Notes: generated by a model from the letters alone, not told the origin. A stretch of DNA of 43,710 nt from an uncultured Pelagibacteraceae bacterium (GCA_902517455.1 CABYCN010000007.1:1-43710), one strand, 5' to 3'; positions 33,415 to 43,710 are shown, counted from the stretch's first letter. Made by a program: numbers and translations.

Positions 33415-36081
33415 ATGGCTCAAAAATCGTTAAATCAGATAAGAAAAACATTTTTAAAATACTTTGAAAAGAATGATCATAAAATTGTTGAGTCTAGCAA
33501 TTTAGTACCGAACAATGATCCAACGTTGATGTTTGCCAATTCCGGCATGGTTCAATTTAAAAATGTATTTACAGGTTTAGAGAAAAGGGATTATCAAAGA
33601 GCTACTACCTCACAAAAATGTGTAAGAGCAGGCGGTAAACATAATGATTTAGAAAATGTTGGTTATACACCGAGGCATCACACTTTTTTTGAGATGCTTG
33701 GAAATTTTTCATTCGGTGATTATTTTAAAGAGAAAGCAATCCATTATGCATGGGATTTAATTACAAAAGATTTTGGGATAGACAAAAATAGACTTTATGT
33801 AACAGTTTTTCATGATGACGACGAAGCATTTAATTTATGGAGGAAAATTGCAGGATTTGGAGATGACAGAATATTAAGAATTTCTACATCTGATAATTTT
33901 TGGTCAATGGGAGAAACAGGTCCTTGCGGGCCTTGCTCGGAAATTTTTTATGATCATGGAGACCATTTAAAAGGAGGTTTACCAGGTACAAAAGATGAAG
34001 ATGGAGACAGGTTTATTGAGATTTGGAATTTGGTTTTTATGCAATACGAGCAATTAACAAAAGATAAAAGAATAGACCTTCCAAAACCATCTGTTGATAC
34101 AGGAATGGGTTTAGAGAGAACTGCAGCATTATTACAAGGAACACATGATAATTATCAAACCGATCATTTTAAAAAATTAATTAGTTCTATTTCAGATGTG
34201 GCGAAAGTTAATCAAATAGAAAATAATATTTCAAGTTTTAGAGTTATAGCTGACCATTTAAGAGCAAGCTCATTTCTTTTAGCAGAAGGTGTGTTACCAT
34301 CAAATGAAGGGCGTGGGTATGTACTCAGAAGAATAATGAGAAGAGGAATGAGGCACTCACATTTATTGGGATCTAAAGAACCTATTTTTTATAAAATATT
34401 TGACTCACTCAAAAATGAAATGTCGGGAAATTATCCTGAACTAAAAAGGTCCGACACTTTAATAAAAGAAACTCTTAAAATGGAAGAGGAAAAATTTTTG
34501 GTCTTACTTGACAGAGGAATAAAAATCTTGAATGACGAAATTTCCAAAATAGATAAAGTTTTACCAGGTGAAGTAGCATTTAAATTATACGATACTTTTG
34601 GTTTTCCTCTAGATCTAACTGAGGATATTTTAAAAAATAAATCTTTAAAAGTGGATCACAAGAAATTTAATGATCTGATGAAAAAAAGTAAAGAGTTAGC
34701 GAAGAAAAACTGGAAAGGTTCAGGTGATAGCTCTGAGGAAGCTATTTGGTTTTCAATAAAAGATAATATAGGACCAACAGAATTTTTAGGTTACAAATCT
34801 AATCAATCTGAGGGAGTAATATTAAATATTTTAAAAGATAACAAAGAAGTAAAAAAATTATCAACCAATGAGAAAGGTTTAATTATAACAAATCAAACAC
34901 CATTTTATGGAGAGTCAGGGGGTCAGCTTGGAGATCAAGGCACAATAGTTTCTGGAAATTCTGTATTTGTAGTTGAAGATACACAAAAAAAACTTGGAGA
35001 TTTATTTGTGCATTATGGATCAGTAAAAAATGGTGAAATAAAAATTAAAGATGTAGTAGAAATGAAAATTGATGTCGAAAGAAGAGATAATCTTAAAGCT
35101 TACCATTCAGCAACACATTTACTTCATGAGTCTCTTAGAAGAACTTTAGGAAAACATGTTATGCAAAAGGGTTCGTTAGTTGCACCTGATAGACTTAGAT
35201 TTGATTTTAGTCATATGAAACCTATTACTGGTGAAGAGTTAGAGAAAATTGATAAACTTGTTAACGAATATGTTGAGGCAAATACTGAGGTTACAACTAG
35301 AATTATGACTCCAAAAGCTGCAATTGATAAAGGTGCTTTAGCATTCTTTGGGGAAAAATATGGAGAAGAAGTAAGGGTAGTTTCCATGGGTAAAGATAAA
35401 GAAACATATTTTTCAACAGAATTGTGTGGTGGAACACATGTCCAAAATACAGGAAATATTGGTAAATTTAGAACAATTAGTCAGGCCTCTATCGCTGCAG
35501 GTGTAAGAAGAGTTGAAGCATTAAGAGATAAGCAATTAGAGGATTATATTAAAAATAAAGAGAAATTATCAAATTTATCAACTCAAAAAGATGAAGAAAG
35601 TATTAAGGAATTGTCATCTCAAATAATAAAATTAGATGGAAAGCCAAAAATTGATAATAAAGATCTTAAAGATCTTATTAAAAATCTCACAAAACAACTT
35701 GAACAATTAAGTGTTAGTTCTGTGCTCCAAGATAAAACCAAAAACATTATTATTGATAAAAAAATAAATGGTGTGAAAGTTAGATTTCAAAAGGTTCAAG
35801 ATTTACCACCTAAAGATTTAAGAAAATTAGTTGATAGTGGAAAAAAAGAGTTAGGAGAAGGGATTATTGTTGTTTTTGCAAGTAGTGATAACAAAGTTGG
35901 TCTTGCAGTTGGTATAACAGAAAAATTAATTAACAAATATGATGCAGTTCAATTTGCTAAATTAGGATCAGAGATAATTGGTGGAAAAGGTGGGGGTGGA
36001 AGAAAAGATTTTGCTCAAGCTGGAGGTCAAGACCAAAATAAAATCGATGAAGCTTTTGAAAAAATAAAGGCTTTAATTTAA
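33415..36081 (+). CDS. alaS: Alanine-tRNA ligase
   Basis: This enzyme charges tRNA-Ala and edits mis-charged Ser and Gly. The 888 aa are full length. The class II catalytic core carries [20 protein letters not shown] and [13 protein letters not shown]. The editing domain has zinc-type ligands H564-x3-H568 (HSATH) and C671-x3-H675 (CGGTH). The C-terminal DHHA1 domain ends with [16 protein letters not shown]. The 3' end overlaps convergent icd by 9 bases. The start follows the recA hairpin by 50 bases, so a separate promoter is likely. Confidence 0.97.
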   Translation: MAQKSLNQIRKTFLKYFEKNDHKIVESSNLVPNNDPTLMFANSGMVQFKNVFTGLEKRDYQRATTSQKCVRAGGKHNDLENVGYTPRHHTFFEMLGNFSFGDYFKEKAIHYAWDLITKDFGIDKNRLYVTVFHDDDEAFNLWRKIAGFGDDRILRISTSDNFWSMGETGPCGPCSEIFYDHGDHLKGGLPGTKDEDGDRFIEIWNLVFMQYEQLTKDKRIDLPKPSVDTGMGLERTAALLQGTHDNYQTDHFKKLISSISDVAKVNQIENNISSFRVIADHLRASSFLLAEGVLPSNEGRGYVLRRIMRRGMRHSHLLGSKEPIFYKIFDSLKNEMSGNYPELKRSDTLIKETLKMEEEKFLVLLDRGIKILNDEISKIDKVLPGEVAFKLYDTFGFPLDLTEDILKNKSLKVDHKKFNDLMKKSKELAKKNWKGSGDSSEEAIWFSIKDNIGPTEFLGYKSNQSEGVILNILKDNKEVKKLSTNEKGLIITNQTPFYGESGGQLGDQGTIVSGNSVFVVEDTQKKLGDLFVHYGSVKNGEIKIKDVVEMKIDVERRDNLKAYHSATHLLHESLRRTLGKHVMQKGSLVAPDRLRFDFSHMKPITGEELEKIDKLVNEYVEANTEVTTRIMTPKAAIDKGALAFFGEKYGEEVRVVSMGKDKETYFSTELCGGTHVQNTGNIGKFRTISQASIAAGVRRVEALRDKQLEDYIKNKEKLSNLSTQKDEESIKELSSQIIKLDGKPKIDNKDLKDLIKNLTKQLEQLSVSSVLQDKTKNIIIDKKINGVKVRFQKVQDLPPKDLRKLVDSGKKELGEGIIVVFASSDNKVGLAVGITEKLINKYDAVQFAKLGSEIIGGKGGGGRKDFAQAGGQDQNKIDEAFEKIKALI

Positions 36082-37287
36082 TTTCTTTTTTAAATTACTA
36101 TCTATTACGTCTAAAAATTGATTAGTCGTAAGGTATTTACTAGATGGACCAACTAATATTGCTAAGTCTTTTGTCATTGATCCACTCTCAACACAGCTAA
36201 TACAAACTTCCTCTATTGTTTTAGCAAATTTTATAAGTTCTTCATTTCCATCAAGCTTACCTCTATGTGCTAATCCTCTAGTCCAAGCGAAAATTGATGC
36301 TATCGGGTTAGTTGATGTCTCTTTACCTTGCTGGTGCATTCGATAGTGTCTAGTTACTGTACCATGAGCTGCTTCAGCTTCCATAATTTTTCCATCTGGA
36401 GTTAGAAGTGTACTAGTCATTAATCCTAACGATCCATATCCTTGAGCCATTGTATCTGATTGAACATCGCCATCATAATTCTTACACGCCCATATATATT
36501 TTCCACTCCACTTCATTGCACATGCTACCATGTCATCAATTAATCTATGCTCATATGTCAATTTATGTTTTTCAAAATCTTTTTTGTACTCTTTATCAAA
36601 AACTTCTTGAAATATATCTTTAAATCTTCCATCGTATTTCTTCAAAATAGTATTTTTAGTGGACATATAGACTGGCCATTTTTTTATAAGACCGTAACTA
36701 AAACAAGATCTAGCAAAATCCTCAATTGATTTGTCTAAATTGTACATTGAAAGAGCAACTCCAGGTCCAGTAAAATTAAAAACTTCATACTTGATTTCAT
36801 CTTTACCATCTTCTGAAGTCCATTTAACTTCCATCTTACCTTTACCAGGAACTTTAAAGTCTGTAGCGCGGTATTGATCACCAAAAGCATGTCTTCCAAT
36901 CACAACAGGATCTGTCCATGATGGAACTAATTTTGGTATATTTGAACAAATTATTGGCTCTCTAAAAACAGTACCGCCAATAATATTTCTTATCGTGCCG
37001 TTTGGAGACCTCCACATTTTTTTTAGGTCAAATTCCTGGACTCTGGCTTCATCTGGCGTAATTGTAGCGCATTTAATACCAACACCAATTTTTTTAATTG
37101 CATTAGCTGAGTCTATTGTAATTTGATCATCTGTATTATCTCTACTTTTCATACCTAAATCGTAATACTCGATACCAAGATCAATATATGGAAGAATTAA
37201 TTTATTTTTAATAAATTCCCAAATTATTCGGGTCATTTCATCACCGTCTAACTCTACAATTGGGTTTTTTACTGTAATTTTGCTCAC
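36073..37287 (-). CDS. icd: NADP-dependent isocitrate dehydrogenase, eukaryotic-like type II
   Basis: This TCA-cycle enzyme oxidises isocitrate to 2-oxoglutarate and CO2, yielding NADPH. The 404 aa are the length of the homodimeric eukaryotic-like subfamily common in alphaproteobacteria, not the E. coli type. Signatures are the substrate loop [14 protein letters not shown], the metal/catalytic stretch [24 protein letters not shown], and the NADP-binding [11 protein letters not shown] and [11 protein letters not shown] segments. It is transcribed divergently from psd across 73 bases and overlaps the convergent alaS 3' end. Confidence 0.95.
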   Translation of the reverse strand: MSKITVKNPIVELDGDEMTRIIWEFIKNKLILPYIDLGIEYYDLGMKSRDNTDDQITIDSANAIKKIGVGIKCATITPDEARVQEFDLKKMWRSPNGTIRNIIGGTVFREPIICSNIPKLVPSWTDPVVIGRHAFGDQYRATDFKVPGKGKMEVKWTSEDGKDEIKYEVFNFTGPGVALSMYNLDKSIEDFARSCFSYGLIKKWPVYMSTKNTILKKYDGRFKDIFQEVFDKEYKKDFEKHKLTYEHRLIDDMVACAMKWSGKYIWACKNYDGDVQSDTMAQGYGSLGLMTSTLLTPDGKIMEAEAAHGTVTRHYRMHQQGKETSTNPIASIFAWTRGLAHRGKLDGNEELIKFAKTIEEVCISCVESGSMTKDLAILVGPSSKYLTTNQFLDVIDSNLKKKLN

Positions 37288-37360
37288 TTAAATTTTATCT
37301 TAATAATTGAATTTCGCGATTTTATATACATATTAATGTCAAATTATCAAATAGAAGAAT

Positions 37361-38008
37361 ATGTTTAGCAAGATATTTCCAAAAATTCACGCTGAAGGAT
37401 ACAAATTTTTAATTATAGCTGGAATAATAACAATAATATTTTATAGTTTTAGTGATTTTCTAGGTCTAGTTGGTTTAGTTTTAACTATTTGGGTTTATTA
37501 TTTTTTTAGAGATCCTGACAGAGTTATAATTGAAGATGACAATTATCTTATAAGTCCTGCTGATGGCGAAATTATTAAAATTGATGAAGTAGATGGCCCA
37601 AAAGAACTTGGTTTAGAAAGTAAGAGATTTAAAAAAATAAGTATTTTTATGAATATTTTTGACTGTCATGTAAATAGAACTCCATGTAGGGGTAAGGTAG
37701 AAGAAATTTTATATAAGCCAGGTAAATTTTTTAATGCATCACTTGATAAAGCAAGTGAAGATAATGAAAGAAATTATTATAAGATTAAAGACACTCAAAA
37801 TAATGATGTTATTTTAGTTCAGATTGCTGGCCTTGTTGCTCGTAGAATTGTTTGTGAGACAAATAAAGGCCAAGAGTTAAAGCAAGGTGATAGAATAGGA
37901 ATTATAAGGTTTGGAAGTAGAGCAGATGTATATTATGAAAATTATGAGCCTTTAGTAAAAGTTGGCCAGAAAGCTATCTCTGGAGAAACACTTTTAGCTA
38001 AAAAATAA
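37361..38008 (+). CDS. psd: Phosphatidylserine decarboxylase proenzyme (short form)
   Basis: This enzyme makes phosphatidylethanolamine from phosphatidylserine at the inner membrane. It is the short 215-aa type with two hydrophobic segments at residues 15-46. The pyruvoyl group forms by self-cleavage at G185-S186 in the RFGSR motif. The preceding IFMNIFDCHVNRTP block near 95-108 carries the conserved histidine and arginine. The next gene, pssA, starts one base after its stop, giving a complete PS-to-PE module in one operon. Confidence 0.93.
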   Translation: MFSKIFPKIHAEGYKFLIIAGIITIIFYSFSDFLGLVGLVLTIWVYYFFRDPDRVIIEDDNYLISPADGEIIKIDEVDGPKELGLESKRFKKISIFMNIFDCHVNRTPCRGKVEEILYKPGKFFNASLDKASEDNERNYYKIKDTQNNDVILVQIAGLVARRIVCETNKGQELKQGDRIGIIRFGSRADVYYENYEPLVKVGQKAISGETLLAKK

Positions 38009-38009
38009 G

Positions 38010-38813
38010 ATGGAACCAAAAAAAAATAACCTGAAAATAGTTGCAGATAAAAAAAGTGCTAGAATAATTTTACCTAATATGCTTACATTAATTGGGGTAT
38101 GCATTGGTTTAACCTCAATACGATTTGCATTGGATGGTAGATTTGATTTTGCAATAATTGCAATAATTTTTGCAGCTTTAATAGATGGACTAGACGGAAG
38201 AATCGCAAGGTTAATAAAAGGAACATCAAAAGTTGGTAAAGAGTTAGACTCACTTACTGATATGATAAGTTTTGGAGTCGCTCCAGCTTTTATAATGTAT
38301 TTTTGGAAATTAAATACTTTAGAGAGATTTGGTTGGTTGTTGTGTTTAATATATGTAATATGTGTGGCATTAAGATTGGCAAGATTTAATATTAATTCTA
38401 ACCAAGAAGCATCGTGGCGAGATAATTTTTTTGAGGGCGTACCATCTCCAGCAGGAGGTATTTTAGTTTTAACTCCTTTAATTGTCAGCCTGAGCGGATT
38501 TGATTATGTACAATTAAATTATGGTATAATTGTCCCAATTTTTTTTGTGGTAACTTCATTCTTGCTTATAAGTAAATTTCCTAGTTATTCTTTTAAAAAA
38601 ATTGTTATACCAAGAAAAACAACAATTTTCTTACTGTTTGGAATAATTTTATTTTTTGGACTTTTATTGATTTACACATTTAACGTTATTGCTATTAGCT
38701 CTTTAGTATATTTGCTTTTATTACCCATCAGTTTTTTTCATTTTCAAAAGATTAAAAAACGACATCAAAATGACAAAATTCAGGATGATGATGAACTTGA
38801 AGACGAACTTTGA
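38010..38813 (+). CDS. pssA: CDP-diacylglycerol-serine O-phosphatidyltransferase
   Basis: This membrane CDP-alcohol phosphotransferase joins serine to CDP-diacylglycerol to form phosphatidylserine. The full signature D-G-x2-A-R-x8-G-x3-D-x3-D is present at D62-G63, A66-R67, G76, D80 and D84. About eight hydrophobic helices follow across 267 aa, and the C-terminus is acidic (DDDELEDEL). It is placed between psd and a glycosyltransferase-like gene; its TGA and the next ATG share a base (TGATG). Confidence 0.94.
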   Translation: MEPKKNNLKIVADKKSARIILPNMLTLIGVCIGLTSIRFALDGRFDFAIIAIIFAALIDGLDGRIARLIKGTSKVGKELDSLTDMISFGVAPAFIMYFWKLNTLERFGWLLCLIYVICVALRLARFNINSNQEASWRDNFFEGVPSPAGGILVLTPLIVSLSGFDYVQLNYGIIVPIFFVVTSFLLISKFPSYSFKKIVIPRKTTIFLLFGIILFFGLLLIYTFNVIAISSLVYLLLLPISFFHFQKIKKRHQNDKIQDDDELEDEL

Positions 38814-39724
38814 TGAAAAAAAATGCAATTGTTTCATTAGCAGATGCTAATTATTTTCCTTTACTGAATGAACTAATAGACTCAATTAAAAAATTTAAAG
38901 AGAGCGAAAATGTTGCAATCTGTATTTTGGATGCAGGATTAACAAATGATCAGAAAGATAGTTTATTGAAAAAAGTAGATGAAATTAAAAATGCAGAGTG
39001 GGATATTGAAGTTCCGAACCATAAAGTTAAAGGTAAAGAGTGGCTGAAAAGCCAGGTTTCAAGAGCATTTTTACCCAGATACTTTCCTAACTATGGAAAA
39101 TATTTATGGATTGATTGTGATGCATGGGTAAATGATTGGAATTGTGTAGAGTTATATTTTAAGGCTTGTGATAATGGAAAGCTTGGAATTACTCAAACAA
39201 TCGGTCCAGGATATAAAATTACTTCAAAAGTAAATTGGCTTTTTGGAAAACTGGCATTAATAAAATCTCAAAATTTTAAACATGCTATAAAATCCAAAAT
39301 TAATTATTCTGATGCGAGGAAATTAGCTTTCGCACCGCATATTAATATTGGAGTTTTTTCTTTAGAAAAAGATTCTAAAGGATGGAATATTTGGCAAAAT
39401 AATTTATTGAAAACTTTAAAAGCAGGTAATATTTTTGGATCTGAAGGTTTAGCTATTAACATGTCTGTTTATATTGATAATTTGGAGACAGAGTTTCTTC
39501 CCTTAAATTGTAATTGGATCACAAGTAATTTACTCCCAAAATATGATCAGAAACAAAGTACATTTGTTGAACCATACTTACCAAATTATAAAATTGGCAT
39601 AATGCATCTTGCAGCAGGTATTTGGAAAGATGGTAAAGATATGCGAATAGATAAAAGTATTAAAATTGAATTAGAAACTTTAGATAAAAACAAAATACTT
39701 AAAAGTTTAAGATATAATATTTAA
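38813..39724 (+). CDS. Glycosyltransferase-like protein (GT8-like fold), acceptor unknown
   Basis: A soluble protein of 303 aa. The N-terminal strand AIVSLADANYFPLLNELIDSI, the KYLWIDCDAWVND motif (D101-x-D103 metal site), and a C-terminal HLAAGIWKDG with a conserved histidine resemble GT8/GT-A transferases. An ATG at 38813 shares one base with the pssA stop; the in-frame TTG just before is disregarded. Tight coupling to pssA and psd suggests action on a membrane lipid or surface glycan, but this is positional inference. No membrane segment is visible. Confidence 0.65.
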   Translation: MKKNAIVSLADANYFPLLNELIDSIKKFKESENVAICILDAGLTNDQKDSLLKKVDEIKNAEWDIEVPNHKVKGKEWLKSQVSRAFLPRYFPNYGKYLWIDCDAWVNDWNCVELYFKACDNGKLGITQTIGPGYKITSKVNWLFGKLALIKSQNFKHAIKSKINYSDARKLAFAPHINIGVFSLEKDSKGWNIWQNNLLKTLKAGNIFGSEGLAINMSVYIDNLETEFLPLNCNWITSNLLPKYDQKQSTFVEPYLPNYKIGIMHLAAGIWKDGKDMRIDKSIKIELETLDKNKILKSLRYNI

Positions 39725-40336
39725 TTGAAAAAAAATAAGATTTCAAAAAATTGGATAAACAAACAAAGACGTGATACTTATGTGCGTCAATCAAAGGTTG
39801 ATGGTTATAGAGCTAGGTCGGCCTACAAACTAAAAGAGATAGATGAAAAATTTAAAATATTTAAAGGTGGGGTGTCAGTTGTAGATATTGGTGCTGCTCC
39901 TGGGAGTTGGTCACAGTATGTTGCAAAAGTAGTTAAGAGCGTAAAGATAATCTCTGTAGATTTAAAAGAAATGAAAAATATAAAAAATGCCGTGCAAATT
40001 CAGGGTGACTTTACCTCAATCGATACCCAAAACCAGATAAAAGATTATCTTAAAAAAAAACCTGATATAGTCATGTCTGATATGGCTGTAAACACAACTG
40101 GGATAAAAAATATTGACTCAATTCAAACTGGTGAGTTATGTAAAGAAGCGATGATTTTTTCAAAAGACGTGATTTCAGAAAAGGGTTTTTTTATCTCCAA
40201 AATATTTATGGGTAGTACCTTTAATGAAATTGTCGCACTGGGAAAAAAAATTTTTAAAGAAGTTAAGGTTTTTAAACCTAAATCTAGTAGAAAAGTTTCT
40301 AAAGAAAGTTTTATAATTTGTAAAAACCTTAGATAG
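39725..40336 (+). CDS. rlmE: 23S rRNA (uridine-2'-O-)-methyltransferase
   Basis: RlmE (FtsJ/RrmJ) methylates U2552 (E. coli numbering) of 23S rRNA late in 50S assembly. The 203 aa show the RSAYKLKEID segment with catalytic K35, the SAM motif VVDIGAAPGSWSQ at 52-64, the catalytic aspartate in MSDMAVNTTG, and the second lysine in FISKIFMG. The start is TTG at 39725, immediately after the upstream stop with no spacer; no better start exists before the catalytic core. It is likely translated by coupling. Confidence 0.92.
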   Translation: MKKNKISKNWINKQRRDTYVRQSKVDGYRARSAYKLKEIDEKFKIFKGGVSVVDIGAAPGSWSQYVAKVVKSVKIISVDLKEMKNIKNAVQIQGDFTSIDTQNQIKDYLKKKPDIVMSDMAVNTTGIKNIDSIQTGELCKEAMIFSKDVISEKGFFISKIFMGSTFNEIVALGKKIFKEVKVFKPKSSRKVSKESFIICKNLR

Positions 40337-40367
40337 TTTCTTTAAATTTTAAAGGAATCGTATATAA

Positions 40368-41450
40368 ATGATTATGGTTCCTATAAAAGAAGCTCTTACC
40401 TTTGATGATGTTACACTTGTGCCCAAGTATTCTGAGATTTTACCCTCAGAAGTTGATACTAGTATTAAACTCACAAATTATTTAAAACTAAATATTCCTC
40501 TATTATCTTCTGCTATGGATACTGTTACCGAAAGTAAAATGGCTATCGCGATAGCAAGAGCAGGCGGAATTGGAATTATTCATAGAAATTTAGATATAAG
40601 AAAACAAATTCTTGAAATAAAAAAAGTAAAAAAACAAAAATATTTAGTAGGTGCAGCTGTTGGTGCAGGACCAAGTGAATTTAAAAGAGCAGAGGCAATA
40701 CTTAAAGAAAAAATTGATATGATTGTTGTGGATACTGCGCATGGACATACTAAAAAAGTCTCTGAGATAATAAAGTTTATAAAAAAAACAAAAGATAAAA
40801 AAACTGCCCTTTGTGCCGGAAATATTGCTACACCTTCTGCAGCAAAATTTTTATTAAAGCTTGGTGTTGATGTCATAAAAGTTGGGATTGGACCTGGATC
40901 AATATGTACGACAAGGTTAGTTGCTGGTATTGGTGTCCCTCAACTGAGTGCAATATTAGAAGTTAGAAATGGAATAAAAAATAAAAATGTAAAAATTATT
41001 TCTGATGGTGGAATAAAGTATTCAGGTGATTTAGCAAAAGCATTCGCTGCTGGAGCAGATGCAGTCATGATCGGCTCATTATTTGCAGGTACAGATGAAG
41101 CGCCAGGAAAACTGATAAAGAGAAATGGTAAACTATTTAAAAATTTTAGAGGTATGGGCTCAGTTGGTGCTATGAATAAAGGATCTGCTGATAGATACTT
41201 TCAATCAAAACAAAAAGATATATCAAAATATGTTCCAGAAGGAGTAGAAGGATTTGCAAAATATAAAGGTAAAGTTGATAATATAATTTTTAAACTAATT
41301 GGTGGATTAAGATCATCTATGGGTTATCTAGGATCAAGACAAATTAAGTATTTAAGAGATAAACCACAGTTTGTTAAAATAACAAAAGCTGGTTTTTATG
41401 AAAGTATGGTTCATAATGTCGATATAGTTAAAAGTAATAATAAATATTAA
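40368..41450 (+). CDS. guaB: IMP dehydrogenase lacking the CBS (Bateman) domains
   Basis: This enzyme oxidises IMP to XMP, the first step to GMP. Only 360 aa are present, against about 490 in typical bacteria. The catalytic barrel is intact: SSAMDTVTE near 47-55, catalytic C180 in GPGSICTTR, the [10 protein letters not shown] flap, and YVPEGVEG with the potassium/active-site region. At residues about 88-94 the sequence runs from KKVKK straight to [10 protein letters not shown]. In the usual protein that is where two CBS domains (about 120-130 aa) insert. Those bind adenine and guanine nucleotides for regulation. A TPR gene and guaA follow. Confidence 0.93.
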   Translation: MIMVPIKEALTFDDVTLVPKYSEILPSEVDTSIKLTNYLKLNIPLLSSAMDTVTESKMAIAIARAGGIGIIHRNLDIRKQILEIKKVKKQKYLVGAAVGAGPSEFKRAEAILKEKIDMIVVDTAHGHTKKVSEIIKFIKKTKDKKTALCAGNIATPSAAKFLLKLGVDVIKVGIGPGSICTTRLVAGIGVPQLSAILEVRNGIKNKNVKIISDGGIKYSGDLAKAFAAGADAVMIGSLFAGTDEAPGKLIKRNGKLFKNFRGMGSVGAMNKGSADRYFQSKQKDISKYVPEGVEGFAKYKGKVDNIIFKLIGGLRSSMGYLGSRQIKYLRDKPQFVKITKAGFYESMVHNVDIVKSNNKY

Positions 41451-41887
41451 TGAAAAAAATTTTTAAAATAACAGTTTTTTTATATTTTTTAATTAACATT
41501 TTTAATTTTTCTTTAAGTAATGAAAATTTTTTTAATAAAGGATTAGAATTTTATAGTAAGGAAAAGTTTGACGATGCGAGGTTTATGTTTGAAAGGAGCA
41601 TTGTTTTCAATCCAAAAGACTCTAATTCATATTTATATTTAGCAAAAATTTATAATCATGAAAAAAATCAAAGGAAAGAAGAAAAAAATTTAGAGGCTTC
41701 TTTATTAATTGAACCAAGCAATGAAGAAGCAATGTTAATGTTAATGAAAATAGCCTTAAAAAAATCAAATTATTCAAAAGTAAAGAACTTATCAGAGGAC
41801 TTTGCCAAAGTTTGCAAAAACTTATGTGATGAAAACAAAAGTATTTTAGAGTCTTTAGCAAACTTAGAACCAAAAAATGAGTCTTGA
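41450..41887 (+). CDS. Small exported TPR protein between guaB and guaA
   Basis: A 145-aa protein with an N-terminal hydrophobic signal or anchor ([19 protein letters not shown]) and about three tetratricopeptide-like repeats ([51 protein letters not shown]). Two cysteines near the C-terminus (KVCKNLCDE) could form a disulfide in the periplasm. Its start shares one base with the guaB stop (TAATG) and its end overlaps guaA by 11 bases. I do not recognise a specific family. Its insertion within a purine operon is unexplained. Confidence 0.7.
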   Translation: MKKIFKITVFLYFLINIFNFSLSNENFFNKGLEFYSKEKFDDARFMFERSIVFNPKDSNSYLYLAKIYNHEKNQRKEEKNLEASLLIEPSNEEAMLMLMKIALKKSNYSKVKNLSEDFAKVCKNLCDENKSILESLANLEPKNES

Positions 41888-43439
41888 TAAAAATTTGAAT
41901 AAAATCTTAATTGTTGATTTTGGTTCACAGTTTACGCAATTAATAGCTAGAAGAATAAGAGAATTAGGAATATTTTCAGAGATTATAAGTCATAAAAAAA
42001 TAAAGAGTAAAGATATCAACATTACAGTCAAAGGTATTATATTATCTGGTGGTCCACTTAACGTATATCAAATTAATAAATATTCCTTTGATAAAAAAAT
42101 AATTCAAAAAGAGGTTCCAGTTTTAGGTATTTGTTTTGGTCATCAAATAATATCAAAATTAAATGGTGGAAAAGTAAAACAGTCGAAACATAGAGAGTTT
42201 GGTTTAGCTAATATTTCAAAAAAAAATAATAGTCTTTTAATTAAAGATCTATTTACGAAAAAAAAATCAATTAAAGTTTGGATGAGTCATGCAGATCAAG
42301 TTTCAAAATTACCTAAAAATTTCAAAACAATTGCTTCAAGCCAAAATTCAAAATTTGCTATAGTTGAAAATAAACTAAAGAATTATTATGGGGTTCAATT
42401 TCATCCAGAGGTGACTCACACAGAAAACGGGAAAAAGTTAATCAGTAATTTTATTTTTTTAATATGTAAAATGAGAAAAAATTGGTCTTCCAAAGATCAA
42501 AAAATTAAATTAATTAAAGAGGTTAAAACTTTGGTGGGTAGTAACAAAGTAATATGCGCTTTATCAGGTGGTGTAGACAGTAGTGTAGTCACACAATTAT
42601 TAAATAAAGCAATCGGTAAAAATTTGTACTGTATTTTTGTTAATACTGGTCTCTTAAGAAAAGACGAGGAAAAGCAAGTAGTTGAAACATTTAAAAAGAG
42701 GCTAAAGATAAATTTAATATATGTAAATGCAGGGAAGGAGTTTATCAAAAAATTGTCAAATATTTCAGATCCTGAAAAAAAAAGAAAAATTATAGGAAAT
42801 TTATTTATAAGAATATTTGAACAGTATGCCAAAAAAATTAAAAACGTTAAATTTCTAGCACAAGGTACACTTTATCCTGACTTGATAGAAAGCAAATCAG
42901 TTACAGGTAGCCAAACCTCTAAAATAAAATCTCATCATAATGTTGGGGGCTTACCTAAAAAAATGAAACTTAAACTAATAGAGCCATTAAAATTTTTATT
43001 TAAGGATGAGGTAAGAAAATTGGGATTAGAACTTAATTTGAGTAAAGAAATTATTTCTCGACATCCTTTTCCTGGTCCTGGACTAGCAATAAGGATGCCC
43101 GGAATAATTACTAAAGAAAAAATAAATATTTTAAAAGAAGCCGATTACTATTTTATTCAGGCTTTAAAGAAACACAATCTATATCATAAAATCTGGCAAG
43201 CGTACGCAGCATTACTTCCAGTAAAAACAGTTGGAGTAATGGGTGATAATAGAACTTATGAATATCTGTGTTTGCTAAGAGCAATAACTTCTGAAGATGG
43301 TATGACCGCAGACTTTTATGAATTTAAAAAATCATTTATACAAGAAATTTCCAATAAAATTGTAAATAGTATTAGGGGTATTAATAGAGTAGTTTACGAC
43401 GTCACTTCAAAACCACCAAGCACTATTGAGTTAGAATAA
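41877..43439 (+). CDS. guaA: GMP synthase (glutamine-hydrolysing)
   Basis: This enzyme aminates XMP to GMP using glutamine and ATP. The class I amidotransferase domain comes first, with the catalytic C86 in GICFGHQ and the HPEVTHT motif about residue 176. The ATP-PPase domain has P-loop ALSGGVDSS near 223. The C-terminal dimerisation domain has [12 protein letters not shown] and ends [13 protein letters not shown]. The 520 aa are normal. ATG at 41877 overlaps the preceding TPR gene by 11 bases. Confidence 0.97.
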   Translation: MSLDKNLNKILIVDFGSQFTQLIARRIRELGIFSEIISHKKIKSKDINITVKGIILSGGPLNVYQINKYSFDKKIIQKEVPVLGICFGHQIISKLNGGKVKQSKHREFGLANISKKNNSLLIKDLFTKKKSIKVWMSHADQVSKLPKNFKTIASSQNSKFAIVENKLKNYYGVQFHPEVTHTENGKKLISNFIFLICKMRKNWSSKDQKIKLIKEVKTLVGSNKVICALSGGVDSSVVTQLLNKAIGKNLYCIFVNTGLLRKDEEKQVVETFKKRLKINLIYVNAGKEFIKKLSNISDPEKKRKIIGNLFIRIFEQYAKKIKNVKFLAQGTLYPDLIESKSVTGSQTSKIKSHHNVGGLPKKMKLKLIEPLKFLFKDEVRKLGLELNLSKEIISRHPFPGPGLAIRMPGIITKEKINILKEADYYFIQALKKHNLYHKIWQAYAALLPVKTVGVMGDNRTYEYLCLLRAITSEDGMTADFYEFKKSFIQEISNKIVNSIRGINRVVYDVTSKPPSTIELE

Positions 43440-43440
43440 C

Positions 43441-43710
43441 ATGCAAAATATTAATTGGGAGCAATTGCTAAATTATAATTTTAGAGATATTAAGCATTCC
43501 ATAAATATTACAGAGAATCAATATTCTGTGAATATCAATGGGTTCAATATTACATTTTTAAAAGATAGAAATAATTTCATTATTTCACCAGATAAATGGA
43601 TTGAGGAAAAAATTAGTAATGAAAAAATTCACGAACCAAGAATGATAAATTGGTTATTTGCATTTTCAGAAGTATTTAAATCAAAAAAAATTATATTTTA
43701 TGATATCGGA
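43441..43710 (+). CDS. N-terminal part of a FkbM-like SAM-dependent methyltransferase (partial)
   Basis: An ATG one base after the guaA stop opens a frame that is still open at the window end, with 90 codons visible. The last visible residues, KIIFYDIG, resemble the SAM-binding motif I that follows a variable N-terminal region in FkbM-family methyltransferases. The preceding HEPRMINWLFAF segment also fits the helix found before that motif. Members methylate sugars or small molecules. The evidence is thin because the catalytic domain is cut off. Confidence 0.45.
   Translation, partial: MQNINWEQLLNYNFRDIKHSINITENQYSVNINGFNITFLKDRNNFIISPDKWIEEKISNEKIHEPRMINWLFAFSEVFKSKKIIFYDIG

Overview
This window looks like core chromosome of a SAR11-clade alphaproteobacterium ('Candidatus Pelagibacter' type). 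The DNA is very AT-rich, third codon positions are almost all A or T, and intergenic gaps are tiny or negative. The gene content also fits: proteorhodopsin with a ferredoxin/ferredoxin reductase pair, a eukaryotic-type NADP isocitrate dehydrogenase, an alphaproteobacterial lpxC-bamD-ligA string, and a DksA lacking most zinc-finger cysteines. The assignment is inference from content; no database was searched. There is no insertion sequence, phage, CRISPR array or rRNA, and no stretch over 300 bases without a gene.

Layout. 1-4.2 kb: end of an FtsA-like gene, then lpxC, bamD and ligA (division, lipid A, outer membrane, replication). 4.2-8 kb, minus strand: an M24 aminopeptidase P and a UvrD/PcrA helicase. 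8-13 kb: an AsmA-like protein whose 5' end appears frameshifted, fumC, a MazG-like pyrophosphohydrolase, and nadA-nadC. 13.2 kb: one tRNA-Leu(GAG). 13.3-18.5 kb: ygfZ, a dihydroorotase, a glycosyltransferase, an SMR-type membrane protein and prpE. 18.7-21.6 kb: proteorhodopsin, a strong terminator, then ferredoxin, ferredoxin-NADP reductase and a glutathione transferase, head to tail. 21.6-22.3 kb, minus strand: dksA with two overlapping micro-ORFs behind it. 22.4-27.3 kb: ArnT-like and GT2 glycosyltransferases, and ppc. 27.3-28.98 kb, minus strand: umuDC with a promoter carrying an alphaproteobacterial LexA box. 29.1-36.1 kb: two tandem GFA proteins, a glycerate kinase-like protein, a TolC-family protein, recA and alaS. 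36.1-37.3 kb, minus strand: icd. 37.4-43.7 kb: psd, pssA, a glycosyltransferase, rlmE, guaB, a TPR protein, guaA and the start of an FkbM-like methyltransferase, nearly all touching or overlapping.

How the genes work together. Most are housekeeping genes for central carbon metabolism (fumC, icd, ppc, prpE), NAD and nucleotide synthesis (nadA, nadC, pyrC, guaB, guaA), phospholipid synthesis (pssA, psd), and DNA replication and repair (ligA, uvrD, recA, umuDC). The light-energy block pairs a blue-tuned proton pump with a small redox chain. recA and umuDC both carry SOS-like operator sequences, which suggests a working LexA-type response. The most notable oddities are the proposed frameshift in the AsmA-like gene, an SMR protein without its essential glutamate, an IMP dehydrogenase without CBS domains, the dksA micro-ORFs, and an FtsA-like protein that seems to lack the second half of the FtsA fold.
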